The translations under genes were made by a program, and so were the position numbers. A stretch of DNA of 23,359 bases from CBDFKQ01 sp965248855 (GTDB lineage: Bacteria; Bacteroidota; Bacteroidia; Cytophagales; 172606-1), in contig CBDFKQ010000015.1 of NCBI GenBank assembly GCA_965248855.1, forward strand, positions 1-23,359, given 5' to 3'. Under the pieces are notes generated by a model. The model searched no databases. It saw only the letters and a list, made by a program, of their open reading frames with translations, and was not told where the DNA came from. Positions 1-7,673 of this stretch are shown one piece after another; the first letter of the stretch is position 1; each line of letters opens with the position of its first letter.

Positions 1-85
1 TCAAGTGGGCGTGTTAGCACAATGAATTTTATTTCGCTACTTTTTTGTTCTGGACTAATTTTTTTGTCCATGATAAGTAGGTTTG

Positions 86-1756
86 TTACCACGTTGCTAT
101 TTTTAACCATTTACCTGCTCCAGATGTAATTACACATCTTAGATCATAAAAGCGACCTAATAAATTATAAAAATCATCTCCCCAAGCAGTACCTAGCCAC
201 GCATTAGTAATAATTATTCCTAACCGTCCATTATCAGAAAGTATAGAATGTAAAGAAAAAGGAAGATAAGCTGCAACGTCTGCTCTCATAGTAAACTTAC
301 CTAATCCCATTCTGTCAACAATGCTTTTTAATACGTTACCATATTGCTTTCTGCCGGATTGTGCGACGAAAGGTAGATTACTGATAATTGTTTCAAATTG
401 ACCTAAATTTTCAGAAAACGCTTGACCATTCGAAGGATTTCTATACTCTATAGCAAGATTGGGTTGAAGCGTAAAAGCATCTTTTTGAAATATCCTTAAT
501 GGTATATGCATTAACCCGGGCTTAGTTAAAGCGAAAGTTGCAATTTGAACAGCTTGCGGGTCTTGGTCACCTGCAAACACCGATTTAGCAGCAATTTCGT
601 GAGAAACCGAGCTTGCTAATTTTAGCTCTAACGCTTCTCTTACAATTGTTCCACTTCCGCAGCAGGGATCAAGAACTCTATCCTCAACAATATTGCGAAC
701 GCAAATTTTCACAAGAAGTCTCGCTAGTTCAATCGGGGTGGGATATTGACCCCGGAGTTTTCGAACCGCAACTTCGACAGTAGCTTCTAATATACCTGAT
801 AGTTGCGCTTGGTCAACCTCTCCAAGCCGTAGATCTGACAATAAGTGATTAAACTGTTTAAGTTGGCTCCATGTCCGTGCAGTGATTTCAGATAACCCTA
901 TGCTCTCTGAAAAAATGGTCCAAAAATTACAGTCCTCAGAAAGCTTTTTAAATAGCTCTAAGGCTTGTAATGGTGTTGTTGTGTCATTGATTGTGGAAAC
1001 TCTTTGTGCTCTAATATCTTTTTCGCGGAGTATATGAGCAAATAAAATTTTTCCAATCCAATTGGATATTACCGCCTGAGCAAGCACATATTCCATATTA
1101 CTGCCACCGTATTCAGCTTGATAGCTGTTCCACCATAGAACCATTTTCGAACGCAGGGTACTATTTCGGCGCGAAGCATCAATAAGCGCATCTTTTACCT
1201 CACCTGAATTTTCCATAATTAGGGAGGTAACTCCACCACTGCGATAAGCTTCTATAAATGGTCTCCCCTCTAATTGACCACGGTCAAATAAATCGTTTAA
1301 GTAATAAAAAATTTCTGTGGCTAATAACTCCCAACGAGAACGATTTTGAAGAACTGCATTTCTAGTAGTAATATCGGAAAGGGTTATCCAAACCTTAGCT
1401 CTGTCAAACCCATTGTTAGTAGCATTGCGAACATATAAATGGGCATGTGAAACATTCCATAAAAGAAAGCTATCCAAACCAAGAGCGTTTGCCTTAATTT
1501 CCGCATTTTGACGAAATTCGCTATCATTAATGGTTGTATCGGGCATTTTTAATTCCCAACCCTGTAAAATTCGAGCCGTTTCGCGGTCGCCAAATAACAG
1601 AACATCAGGAAATAAACTTCCGCCATCGACTTTGATAGTTTGCTCACCGCCTGCATCTTTTATTGATCGGTTATTTGATATGGCTAAAGATTTAATATAG
1701 CCAATCAGATCGATTGCCCACGATCTTTCATTATAAGTGGTTGGAAAACTTTTCAT
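86..1756 (-). CDS. Type IIG-like nuclease/N6-adenine DNA methyltransferase, frameshifted at its 3' part and continuing past the left edge
   Basis: The protein should methylate, and probably cut, a specific DNA site in a restriction-modification system. Near the N terminus 'LFPDVLLF' (D51) and 'WELKMPD' (E68, K70) look like a PD-(D/E)xK nuclease core. 'GQYPTP' (337-342) precedes methyltransferase motif I 'DPCCGSGT' (363-370). Motif IV is 'SNLPF' (about 459-463), with Leu where NPPY/F is usual. This order fits gamma-class adenine methylases. The frame stops at 86, but reading on with one extra base in the A run at 100-104 gives 'KNSNVVTNLLIMDKK', the expected next block of the family, open to base 1. 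The gene is therefore longer, and its target-recognition part lies outside the window. The start ATG at 1754-1756 overlaps the stop of the upstream methylase gene (ATGA), which suggests translational coupling. Function is inferred from motifs. Confidence 0.8.
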   Translation of the reverse strand: MKSFPTTYNERSWAIDLIGYIKSLAISNNRSIKDAGGEQTIKVDGGSLFPDVLLFGDRETARILQGWELKMPDTTINDSEFRQNAEIKANALGLDSFLLWNVSHAHLYVRNATNNGFDRAKVWITLSDITTRNAVLQNRSRWELLATEIFYYLNDLFDRGQLEGRPFIEAYRSGGVTSLIMENSGEVKDALIDASRRNSTLRSKMVLWWNSYQAEYGGSNMEYVLAQAVISNWIGKILFAHILREKDIRAQRVSTINDTTTPLQALELFKKLSEDCNFWTIFSESIGLSEITARTWSQLKQFNHLLSDLRLGEVDQAQLSGILEATVEVAVRKLRGQYPTPIELARLLVKICVRNIVEDRVLDPCCGSGTIVREALELKLASSVSHEIAAKSVFAGDQDPQAVQIATFALTKPGLMHIPLRIFQKDAFTLQPNLAIEYRNPSNGQAFSENLGQFETIISNLPFVAQSGRKQYGNVLKSIVDRMGLGKFTMRADVAAYLPFSLHSILSDNGRLGIIITNAWLGTAWGDDFYNLLGRFYDLRCVITSGAGKWLKIATW

Positions 1757-2655
1757 GATGCTATACTCGGTACTTCGTTAATTACCGCGTTTACATCAAC
1801 CATTCCTTTTTTGTTGAGTAGCGGTGAGCCAGCCGCTGGGTTTAATTCTGAGAATAATGGTGCGGGCTGTTGTTTATTTTTGAACGCTTGTTCAACCTCT
1901 GCTAGTCGTTCCTTAGCTACATTTATATAGTCTATAAAGCTTTCTTTGAATAAATGCACCTCTTCATTTTTTTCGATACCAATAAAACGGCGTTTTTCAA
2001 GGGCGGCGGCAACTAAAAAACTACCACTACCAAACGCGTTATCAAGCACAATATCTCCCTCTTTTGTAAACATGCGGATAAGATATCTCCCAAGCGCAAC
2101 AGGCTTTTGAGTAGGGTGCCATACGCGGCCGCCTGTCTCACTTTCAGCCGTTTTACAATATAATGTATCTGTTGGAAAGCGCTCACCATCACTCTTTACC
2201 TGCACTGGTTTAAAGTCTCCGTAACTCCCAGTAAATTGTGCCTTTCTTACGCCTTTGTCGTAAGGTTCTCCTGGAGACATGACAGGATAATAATTGGGCT
2301 GGCTTCCATAAAATATACAAATATCTTCGTGCTGTCGCAATGGTTGCCTACGAGCATTTAAAAAGTTGGTAGGCTTACTCTTTACCCAAACAAATTTATA
2401 CTTAAACCAGGTCTCATTACTAAGAATTAGTTTTGCTGTAAAAATGCCCTGAGAGGATAATGCAATTACGCCTTTCGGCTTTATTATTCGGCGGTATTCT
2501 TTCCAAAGTTCATTCAGAGGTATAACGCTATCCCACTTATTTTGCGTAGTTCCATACGGTAAATCGCATAAAATCATATCGACAGAAGCACTGTCAATTC
2601 GTTTCATGACTTCAAGGCAATCGCCATGATAAATCTCCCCACCCCCGTACTTCAT
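1753..2655 (-). CDS. Site-specific DNA methyltransferase, beta class (N4-cytosine/N6-adenine)
   Basis: This 300-residue enzyme should transfer a methyl group from S-adenosylmethionine to an adenine or cytosine amino group. The catalytic motif is 'DLPYGTTQNKWD' (about 31-42; a DPPY variant with Leu) and comes before the cofactor motif 'DNAFGSGSF', about residues 204-212, where DPFxGSG is usual. That order is typical of the beta class. The middle part ('FLNARRQPLRQHEDICIFY' and 'HPTQKP') is also characteristic. The tail after the methylase fold is low in motifs. It is the first gene of a two-gene operon with the nuclease-methylase at 1756. A promoter and an inverted repeat precede it at 2758-2875. 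Two methylases side by side may protect both strands of an asymmetric site, but this is inference. The start at 2655 gives a normal N terminus ('GGGEIYHGDCLEVM'). Confidence 0.88.
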   Translation of the reverse strand: MKYGGGEIYHGDCLEVMKRIDSASVDMILCDLPYGTTQNKWDSVIPLNELWKEYRRIIKPKGVIALSSQGIFTAKLILSNETWFKYKFVWVKSKPTNFLNARRQPLRQHEDICIFYGSQPNYYPVMSPGEPYDKGVRKAQFTGSYGDFKPVQVKSDGERFPTDTLYCKTAESETGGRVWHPTQKPVALGRYLIRMFTKEGDIVLDNAFGSGSFLVAAALEKRRFIGIEKNEEVHLFKESFIDYINVAKERLAEVEQAFKNKQQPAPLFSELNPAAGSPLLNKKGMVDVNAVINEVPSIAS

Positions 2656-2757
2656 CTTAATTTAAATCTCTATCTATTTGTGATGTCAAAATGTTAAAGC
2701 TTTTAACTTTTATATCACTGTTCAAAATATGCACCAATTAACGTTTTAATGGGTTTA

Positions 2758-2834
2758 CAAGGTTGCCAACCTAATCATTTGTCTTAATTAACTAATTTTC
2801 ACCCAAAAAGAATTAGTTAGGTCTTCCCACCTTG
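2758..2834. repeat. Imperfect inverted repeat in the leader of the methylase operon
   Basis: The outer arms CAAGGT (2758-2763) and ACCTTG (2829-2834) enclose ACCTAA (2769-2774) and TTAGGT (2817-2822). The inner arms TAACTAATT (2789-2797) and AATTAGTTA (2811-2819) leave a loop of 13 bases. The repeat lies just downstream of the predicted promoter at 2843-2875, so it would be in the 5' leader of the methylase mRNA. It could be a regulator binding site, an RNA hairpin or the terminator of the recombinase gene. No long T run follows, so a simple terminator is less likely. Confidence 0.5.
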
Positions 2835-2842
2835 AATTTATA

Positions 2843-2875
2843 CAAATGTAAACAAAAGCAAAAAAAATTAGCAAA
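2843..2875 (-). promoter_or_regulatory. Bacteroidota-type promoter for the methylase operon
   Basis: On the minus strand TTTG (complement of 2872-2875) is followed after exactly 21 bases by TACATTTG (complement of 2843-2850). This matches the Bacteroidota -33/-7 consensus (TTTG, 19-21 bases, TAnnTTTG) completely. Transcription would start near 2836 and give a leader of about 180 bases before the ATG at 2655, containing the inverted repeat at 2758-2834. Confidence 0.6.
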
Positions 2876-2901
2876 ATATTTAACAGTCCTTTAATTATTG
2901 A

Positions 2902-3462
2902 TTAAAAATATTTCAAATATTTATACAGAGTAGGCTTAGAAATAGAAAGCCTTGTGCAAATCTCCATTACTGACAATGTTTTAGCATCATAAAGTTGCTT
3001 AGCGGCTAAAGCTGTTTTATAACTTTCATCAGACAGCCCCTTTGGTCTTCCTCCCATTCGTCCTCGAGCCCGAGCGGATTCTAAACCGGCCATAGTCCTT
3101 TCCCGAATAATTTCTCTTTCAAATTCTGCAAGGGATGCAAAAATATTAAAAACTAATCTTCCTTGGGCAGTAGTAGTATTTATATTGTCCTGCAAACTGA
3201 TAAAACCAATTTCCTTTTCTTGAAAACTAGTTATTAAAAATATTAAATCTTTAAGCGAGCGGCCTAACCTGTCGAGTTTCCAAACTACAATTTCATCGCC
3301 TTTCCTAACACTATCCCTTAGTTTCCCAAGTTCTGTTCGTTCTATGTTTTTTCCACTTACTTTTTCTTCATAGATAATTTCACAACCATATTTTTTAAGT
3401 GCGTCTTTTTGTAAGTCTAAATTCTGATCCTGGGTAGAAACCCTGGCATATCCGATTTTCAT
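2902..3462 (-). CDS. Serine recombinase, resolvase/invertase family
   Basis: This 186-residue protein is a complete small serine recombinase, which breaks and rejoins DNA at two short sites through a covalent phosphoserine. The N-terminal catalytic domain begins 'MKIGYARVSTQDQNLDLQ', with the nucleophile at S9. The conserved 'WKLDRLGRSLKDL' and 'LAEFEREIIRERT' blocks follow, then 'GRMGGRPKG' and a C-terminal helix-turn-helix ('SVMEICTRLSISKPTLYKYL'). The length is normal for resolvases and DNA invertases. It stands alone, with 246 bases before the methylase operon. A broken copy of its first 31 codons and of its upstream region lies at 18100-18355 in inverted orientation, so the enzyme may act on sites near both copies. 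Resolvase and invertase roles cannot be separated from sequence alone. Confidence 0.92.
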   Translation of the reverse strand: MKIGYARVSTQDQNLDLQKDALKKYGCEIIYEEKVSGKNIERTELGKLRDSVRKGDEIVVWKLDRLGRSLKDLIFLITSFQEKEIGFISLQDNINTTTAQGRLVFNIFASLAEFEREIIRERTMAGLESARARGRMGGRPKGLSDESYKTALAAKQLYDAKTLSVMEICTRLSISKPTLYKYLKYF

Positions 3463-3622
3463 AAATTTTAATTTGCCTCTAAAACTAATTAAAACGTTTG
3501 ACTTTTTACTCAGATTTTATTTACCAGTTTCCTTTACTTAGTGATATTTAAAAAACGAAAAGGGCTGGCTTTTTAAAAAGCCAGCCCCCTGTAAAAAGAG
3601 TATCCAAAAAACGCCCGTTATT
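3463..3622. repeat. Left boundary module: inverted copy of 18100-18259
   Basis: Read on the minus strand, this module has the order AACGGGCGTTTTTT, strong hairpin (3562-3587), AACTGGTAAATAAAATC, GTTTTAATTAG, AATTAAAATTT, then the recombinase ATG. The right module has the same order on the plus strand with the same spacing (about 100 bases from hairpin to ATG). The hairpins differ in sequence although the flanks match. Together the two modules bracket the 3.6-18.1 kb cargo as imperfect inverted repeats. Confidence 0.6.
3562..3587 (-). terminator. Strong intrinsic terminator facing out of the cargo block
   Basis: The two 13-base arms GGGCTGGCTTTTT and AAAAAGCCAGCCC form a perfect palindrome. 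On the minus strand it is followed by TTTTCGTTTTTT. It lies about 105 bases past the stop of the DUF6624-like gene at 3693 and would end its transcript before the recombinase. Confidence 0.75.
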
Positions 3623-3692
3623 CTTTACAAAAAAACAATGGCCCGTCCTAAATAGTTTGATTTCTTAAGTTTATTAAAAGATTAATAGCATA

Positions 3693-4655
3693 TTAATTAG
3701 TTTTAAAAGCCTTTTTATGCTCTTGTACATCCCAGCTAATACCCCAATATTTTACATATTCAGCCATTGGCATTAAACCCATAACTGCCCTCCTTTTATC
3801 AACATTTTCAGGATCTTCGATTGGTAACACATAAAACTTTTTGGTTTTTTCATTCATTCTAAGCTGGCTGCCATAAATTTGTTTTTTACCTTGATATATA
3901 GCTACTCTATCTTCAAGCAAGGCAAGATGCTTAGGCATCGCCTTTTTATTTTTAACCGCATTTCGCATTGTTGGTAAGTATTCCGCAATTACTTTTTCAT
4001 CTGCATGTTGTATTACTAAAAAAAAAGCGGAGTTACCTTTTTCACCAACACTTTCTGGGCCAAGCCAACCATAATGATTTAAAATCAGTTTAACTGCATT
4101 TAAATTATTGGAATCAGTTTTGATAATTAAATTGTCAAGGGATTTTACTTCTTTTGAATCTTTTCCATATTGTTGATAAAGAGTATCTAGTTGAAGCCTG
4201 TATTTTTGATCATTTTCATATATTGAATCTAATTGGATAACTAGTGGTGTTATAAAAGAAGTTTCTAATTCCTTCTTATTTGACTTAATTTTATCCAAAA
4301 GCGACACCCATCTTATATCCTTGTGAAGTGAATTTAGGTCACTATCTTCAATTATGTGACTATAATTGTGATATTTTAATTTTGTTGCAAGTAAAAATAA
4401 ATAAGTAAATGAACTATCGGGTCGCTTTGCAAGCGCCCAAGAACATGCACCATTATATAGATCATCTGGCGTTTTTTTGCCAAGAGTAAAAGCTTTAGAA
4501 TAGGTTAGAGCAGAATTAAGATACTCTTTAGATTGATAAAATGAAAAAGCTTTTTTAATTAGGATATCGTAACTCTGGTCAACAGATTGGCATTTCGGTG
4601 CAATGCACATTGTAATAAAAATGAAAAGCAAAATACTTCTTTTTAAAAGGGTCAT
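3693..4655 (-). CDS. Secreted DUF6624-like protein with TPR-like N-terminal half
   Basis: This 320-residue exported protein has no known enzymatic role. A signal peptide (about 1-23, 'LLKRSILLFIFITMCIAP', ending near a Cys) is followed by a helical, tetratricopeptide-like region with 'ALTYSKAFTLGKKTPDDLYNGAC' character (about residues 30-90). The C-terminal half (about 150-305) has features I associate with DUF6624: 'NHYGWLG', 'FFLVIQHAD', 'YLPTMRNAV', 'HLALLEDRVAIYQGKKQIYG' and a proline-poor 'VDKRRAVMGLMPMAEYV' end. The family assignment is from memory of these motifs. It is transcribed divergently from the graspetide precursor and ends in the terminator at 3562-3587. A link to peptide export or immunity is possible but only suggested by position. 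Confidence 0.75.
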   Translation of the reverse strand: MTLLKRSILLFIFITMCIAPKCQSVDQSYDILIKKAFSFYQSKEYLNSALTYSKAFTLGKKTPDDLYNGACSWALAKRPDSSFTYLFLLATKLKYHNYSHIIEDSDLNSLHKDIRWVSLLDKIKSNKKELETSFITPLVIQLDSIYENDQKYRLQLDTLYQQYGKDSKEVKSLDNLIIKTDSNNLNAVKLILNHYGWLGPESVGEKGNSAFFLVIQHADEKVIAEYLPTMRNAVKNKKAMPKHLALLEDRVAIYQGKKQIYGSQLRMNEKTKKFYVLPIEDPENVDKRRAVMGLMPMAEYVKYWGISWDVQEHKKAFKTN

Positions 4656-4761
4656 ATCTATATTTTTATTTAAAACTGCAAATAATACACTTTACTTTTA
4701 ATATTTCAACTGTTCAAAAGATTATTAATAAAGAAATCTACCAAGTTTTAAAAATCGAATG

Positions 4762-4793
4762 ATTGCATTATTTACAAAAAACCATTAGCATTG
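4762..4793 (+). promoter_or_regulatory. Likely promoter of the graspetide precursor
   Basis: ATTG (4762-4765), a spacer of 20 bases and TAGCATTG (4786-4793) differ from the Bacteroidota consensus by one base in each box. It lies 84 bases before the precursor ATG at 4878, on the precursor's strand, in the divergent gap between 4656 and 4877. Confidence 0.4.
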
Positions 4794-4877
4794 TAGGAAG
4801 TTCATAACATTAGTTGACGCTGAACAACAGCCCCATGGCGAAGACAGGGGATGAATTAATTAAATCATCAAATTAAT

Positions 4878-5042
4878 ATGAAAACGGAAATGAAAAAAAA
4901 TCCAACAACAAGATTATCTCTTGAAGATTTTAAAGTTAAAGAGATTACGAACAAGCTAGAAATTGAAAAAATTATGGGTGGACTTTCTGCACCACCTAAA
5001 ATAACATGTACTGGCGGACGTACATATTATGATTTTGATTAG
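4878..5042 (+). CDS. Graspetide (grasp-with-spasm) RiPP precursor peptide, 54 residues
   Basis: This small gene encodes the substrate of the modifying enzymes downstream. The leader contains 'RLSLEDFKVKEI' (12-23), a hydrophobic/charged block common in Bacteroidota precursors, and ends in 'EKIMGG' (30-35), a double-glycine site for a C39 peptidase. The predicted core after GG is LSAPPKITCTGGRTYYDFD. It offers Thr43, Thr45 and Thr49 (and Ser37) as hydroxyl donors and Asp52 and Asp54 as acceptors, so up to two ester rings are possible. A single Cys44 is unusual. The start at 4878 is preceded by AATTAAT with no Shine-Dalgarno, as is normal in this phylum. The ATG at 4890 is an alternative start. 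A hairpin lies directly after the stop, and the ATP-grasp gene starts 181 bases downstream. The identification rests on context plus the GG leader. Confidence 0.85.
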   Translation: MKTEMKKNPTTRLSLEDFKVKEITNKLEIEKIMGGLSAPPKITCTGGRTYYDFD

Positions 5043-5052
5043 TAAGTAATTA

Positions 5053-5102
5053 AAAACTCCCATAATCTCTTCTAATTACTCAGAATGGATTGTGGGAGTT
5101 TT
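5053..5102 (+). terminator. Hairpin between precursor and enzymes (terminator/attenuator)
   Basis: The arms AAAACTCCCATAATC (5053-5067) and GATTGTGGGAGTTTT (5088-5102) pair over 15 positions with one U-G wobble and a loop of 20 bases. The right arm ends in four T. Such a partial stop just after a RiPP precursor would make far more precursor than enzyme mRNA. Confidence 0.65.
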
Positions 5103-5223
5103 AATAAATCAATTTGATAAAATACTTGCTATAATATTAAATCTCAAAATTGAAAAAAGTTTTTTTCGGCAAATTATTAACTATTATAATATTTATTTCA
5201 AGTAATTAATATATATATATTTA

Positions 5224-6216
5224 ATGGTCATAATCGTTTCAGAAAGCACCGATGCTTCCACAAATTTTGTCATAGATTGGATTTCTTATTACAAAAAAAA
5301 AATTCTACGATTAAATAGAGATGATTTCTTTGATAATAATAGTCATCATATAATGATGGAACTTAGCCCGAACAACAGTTGGCCTAAGTTAAAAATATTG
5401 GGTCATGACATTTCGAGTGAAATGAAATCTATATGGTTTAGAAGATCCAGCTATTTTCATTTAGGGAATGATTTATTATCAGAAATTAAAGAAGAAACAA
5501 CTTTTACTGATGTAAAGAAAAACTTTTATTATGAGTATTTAAATAGCAGTATGTTTTTTTATTCTTGTTTAGAAAAAGGTAAAAAGACTTTGGGTAACTT
5601 TAGAAGAGGTAGGCTCAATAAAATTGAAGTTTTAAATTTAGCAAGAGAAAATGGTATAGATATACCGTCCACGATAATTACAAATAAGAAACAAGACGTA
5701 AAAATATTTTTAAAGGAACATAAATTTGTTATTACAAAAGCAATTAGCGAAATCTTTGGTATTAAAGTTACAAAAAACGATGAGATAGAATATTATATGA
5801 ATTATACAGAAGAAATTTCAGACGAAATATTTGCAAGTATGCCAGATTTTTTTTCTCCTTCATTGTTTCAAGAAAAATTGGATAAGGATATAGAGATACG
5901 AACTTTCTTCTTAGACGGTATCTGTTACTCAATGGCAATTTTTTCTCAATTAGAGACACAAACAAGTACAGACTTTAGAAAATATTCTAAAAATAGAAAT
6001 GTGCCATACCAACTTCCGAAAGAGTTAGAAGAAAAAATCAAAATGTTAATGCTAGCTATTGAACTTAATACTGGATCAATAGATTTTGTTAAAACAAATG
6101 ATGGTCGCTATGTTTTTCTTGAAGTAAACCCAACTGGTCAGTATGGTATGACGTCTGATCCATGTAATTATCAACTCGATAAAAAAATCGCTGAATATTT
6201 GATTTCCTATGAATGA
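5224..6216 (+). CDS. gwsG: ATP-grasp peptide maturase of the grasp-with-spasm system (graspetide synthetase)
   Basis: This 330-residue enzyme should activate Asp/Glu side chains of the precursor as acyl phosphates with ATP and join them to Ser/Thr (ester) or Lys (amide) to form macrocycles. The N-terminal pre-ATP-grasp region includes 'KSIWFRR' (about 73-79), common in microviridin-type ligases. The ATP-grasp part shows 'FVITKAISEIFG', 'LFQEKLDKDIEIRTFFLDG' and 'STDFRKYS', where the Asp-Arg pair is typical of graspetide ligases. It also has the metal-binding 'FLEVNPTGQYGM' (Glu and Asn) near 295-307. The length is typical for the family. It overlaps the next small ORF by 8 bases. The genes 5224-7431 are packed tightly and probably translated from one mRNA reading through the hairpin at 5053-5102. 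The symbol follows the grasp-with-spasm naming. Confidence 0.9.
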   Translation: MVIIVSESTDASTNFVIDWISYYKKKILRLNRDDFFDNNSHHIMMELSPNNSWPKLKILGHDISSEMKSIWFRRSSYFHLGNDLLSEIKEETTFTDVKKNFYYEYLNSSMFFYSCLEKGKKTLGNFRRGRLNKIEVLNLARENGIDIPSTIITNKKQDVKIFLKEHKFVITKAISEIFGIKVTKNDEIEYYMNYTEEISDEIFASMPDFFSPSLFQEKLDKDIEIRTFFLDGICYSMAIFSQLETQTSTDFRKYSKNRNVPYQLPKELEEKIKMLMLAIELNTGSIDFVKTNDGRYVFLEVNPTGQYGMTSDPCNYQLDKKIAEYLISYE

Positions 6217-6424
6217 TAAAGATAACTTTATAAATTTACTTGATACTCAACCTATTTCAAATATTCTAAGGGAACATTTACCAATTAATTATTTTTTATT
6301 TTCGTTGGTAACTAAATATAAGGAGGAGGAGCTATTATACAAAGTGGCATCATCAAGCTCTTTTCATAATACTACAGAATATATTATAATTCCATTTTAT
6401 AAAAGCCTATCTAATATATTATGA
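6209..6424 (+). CDS. Small protein translationally coupled between the ATP-grasp and SPASM genes
   Basis: I do not recognise this 71-residue protein. It overlaps the ATP-grasp gene by 8 bases (ATG inside the end of 5224-6216) and the SPASM gene by the tetranucleotide ATGA at 6421-6424. Such double coupling argues that it is translated and not a chance ORF. The composition is mixed: an N-terminal acidic stretch ('NDKDNF'), a hydrophobic middle ('INYFLFSLV') and 'KYKEEELLYKV', with no clear membrane segment or Cys motif. It may be a partner or leader-binding subunit of the maturation complex, or the detached N-terminal part of the SPASM protein. The second idea is testable by alignment with SPASM maturases that carry an extra N-terminal domain. 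Confidence 0.65.
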   Translation: MNDKDNFINLLDTQPISNILREHLPINYFLFSLVTKYKEEELLYKVASSSSFHNTTEYIIIPFYKSLSNIL

Positions 6425-7431
6425 CTGCAAACCCCGAGGCTTGGTTTAAATTGTTCGCTTGTTGCATTATTGTTGAAGGAGTTTCGAGTAGCTTAATTTA
6501 TGACGTTCAACGAAATAAATTTTATGACTTGCCAAATGATTACTTAGATATTCTTTATAGTTCCAAAATAAATGATATTACAACAATAAAAAAAAATTTT
6601 GGATATAGTAGCGAGGCAATAGATATTTTTTTTAATAACTTCATTAAGGAAGAGATTGGATTTTATACCAAAAGCCCTAACTCCTTTCCTGAAATAAACC
6701 TTACTTGGGATTCGCCTTACCATATAACCAATTCAATAATTGAACTCGATTTCGAGAAGAGTTTTAACTTTGCCAGTGTAATAAGACAATTAGATTCCTT
6801 AGCTTGCTATGCAATACAAATACGCCTTTTAAGCATCTTTACTATTGATTTTATCAATGAGTTGGTCGCATATTTCAAAAATTCAAGATTTATGCATATA
6901 GAAATTTTGATTCTATATGAAAGTATAAAACTAGAGTCATTAATAGATTTAATTAAAAACGAGGCTAGGTTGTATCGCATTATGATCTATGCAGGCCTTG
7001 AAGACAAAATATTATTAAGCGAGCCTATATCAAATAAGTCTATTATACAATTTAGAAAAGACATAAGATTAGATCAAGAAGAAATAATTAACATAGGTCG
7101 CTTTACAACCAACGTAGAAATGTTTTCGGAAGCTCAGGAACATAATTTAGGACTTAATAGAAAAGTATGTATTGATAAAAATGGGGAAATTAAAAGTTAT
7201 TTAAGCCATGATTTTTCTTATGGCAATGTCAATAATGTACCTATAATAGACATAATAAAAAAAAATGAGTTTAGAGAAAAATGGACGATTAAAAATGATA
7301 ACATTGAAATTTGTATGGATTGTAAATACCGATATGCATGTATAAGTAATTCGGATATAATAGAAAGGGAAGATAAAATTTACAAAACCAATTATTGTAA
7401 TTATGACCCATATTCTGATAATTTTAATTAG
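6421..7431 (+). CDS. gwsS: SPASM-domain peptide maturase of the grasp-with-spasm system, without a radical-SAM motif
   Basis: This 336-residue protein is the companion of the ATP-grasp ligase in this class of RiPP clusters. The N terminus ('WFKLFACCIIVEGVSSSLIYDVQRNKFYDLP') resembles the family start. No CxxxCxxC radical-SAM cluster motif is present anywhere. The C terminus keeps a SPASM-like Cys set: C250 ('KVCIDKNG'), then C298, C301 and C307 ('CMDCKYRYAC') and C326 ('NYCNYDP'), which should bind an auxiliary iron-sulfur cluster. In this family the protein probably helps bind or modify the precursor, but its chemistry is not established. It starts at ATG 6421, overlapping the stop of the small ORF at 6209. 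After it come 69 bases, then a small ORF and the exporter genes. Confidence 0.88.
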   Translation: MTANPEAWFKLFACCIIVEGVSSSLIYDVQRNKFYDLPNDYLDILYSSKINDITTIKKNFGYSSEAIDIFFNNFIKEEIGFYTKSPNSFPEINLTWDSPYHITNSIIELDFEKSFNFASVIRQLDSLACYAIQIRLLSIFTIDFINELVAYFKNSRFMHIEILILYESIKLESLIDLIKNEARLYRIMIYAGLEDKILLSEPISNKSIIQFRKDIRLDQEEIINIGRFTTNVEMFSEAQEHNLGLNRKVCIDKNGEIKSYLSHDFSYGNVNNVPIIDIIKKNEFREKWTIKNDNIEICMDCKYRYACISNSDIIEREDKIYKTNYCNYDPYSDNFN

Positions 7432-7500
7432 CCTAGTATAGTTAAAATTAATAACTATTAAAAATGAATTTATATAAATATTGATAATCAACTACATGCT

Positions 7501-7644
7501 ATGGTTGATACCATTAAAGTGGTTCTACACGAAAGACATAAAAATATTTATGAAAGAGGTCAAATGATAGATAAGTACAATCTGTTAATGCCTACTTATG
7601 ATTTCCATTACAAAGCCTTTGAAGAGAATCCAATTGTTATTTAA
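7501..7644 (+). CDS. Possible small ORF, 47 residues, unknown
   Basis: An open frame of 47 codons (MVDTIKVVLHERHKNI..., ending 'YKAFEENPIVI') sits between the SPASM and exporter genes. Its residue mix (His, Tyr, acidic and basic, few repeats) looks like real protein and not random AT-rich DNA. It has no GG leader, signal peptide or known motif, so it is not an evident second precursor. It could be a small cluster protein or the remnant end of a longer gene. The start at 7501 has no distinctive translation signal. Confidence 0.35.
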   Translation: MVDTIKVVLHERHKNIYERGQMIDKYNLLMPTYDFHYKAFEENPIVI

Positions 7645-7673
7645 TTAAATATTATTGTTTTTAATTAAGAATA

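Noticed and set aside
3562..3622. Integron attC-like site
   Set aside because: A hairpin next to CGCCCGTT raised the idea, but the paired core boxes of attC and an integron integrase are absent; a terminator fits better.
7201..7491. Minus-strand frame opposite the SPASM gene end
   Set aside because: It is Ile/Phe-rich from AT-rich antisense sequence and lies opposite conserved Cys motifs.
7501..7644. Second RiPP precursor
   Set aside because: No Gly-Gly leader or core-like tail is present, so it is kept only as an unknown small ORF.
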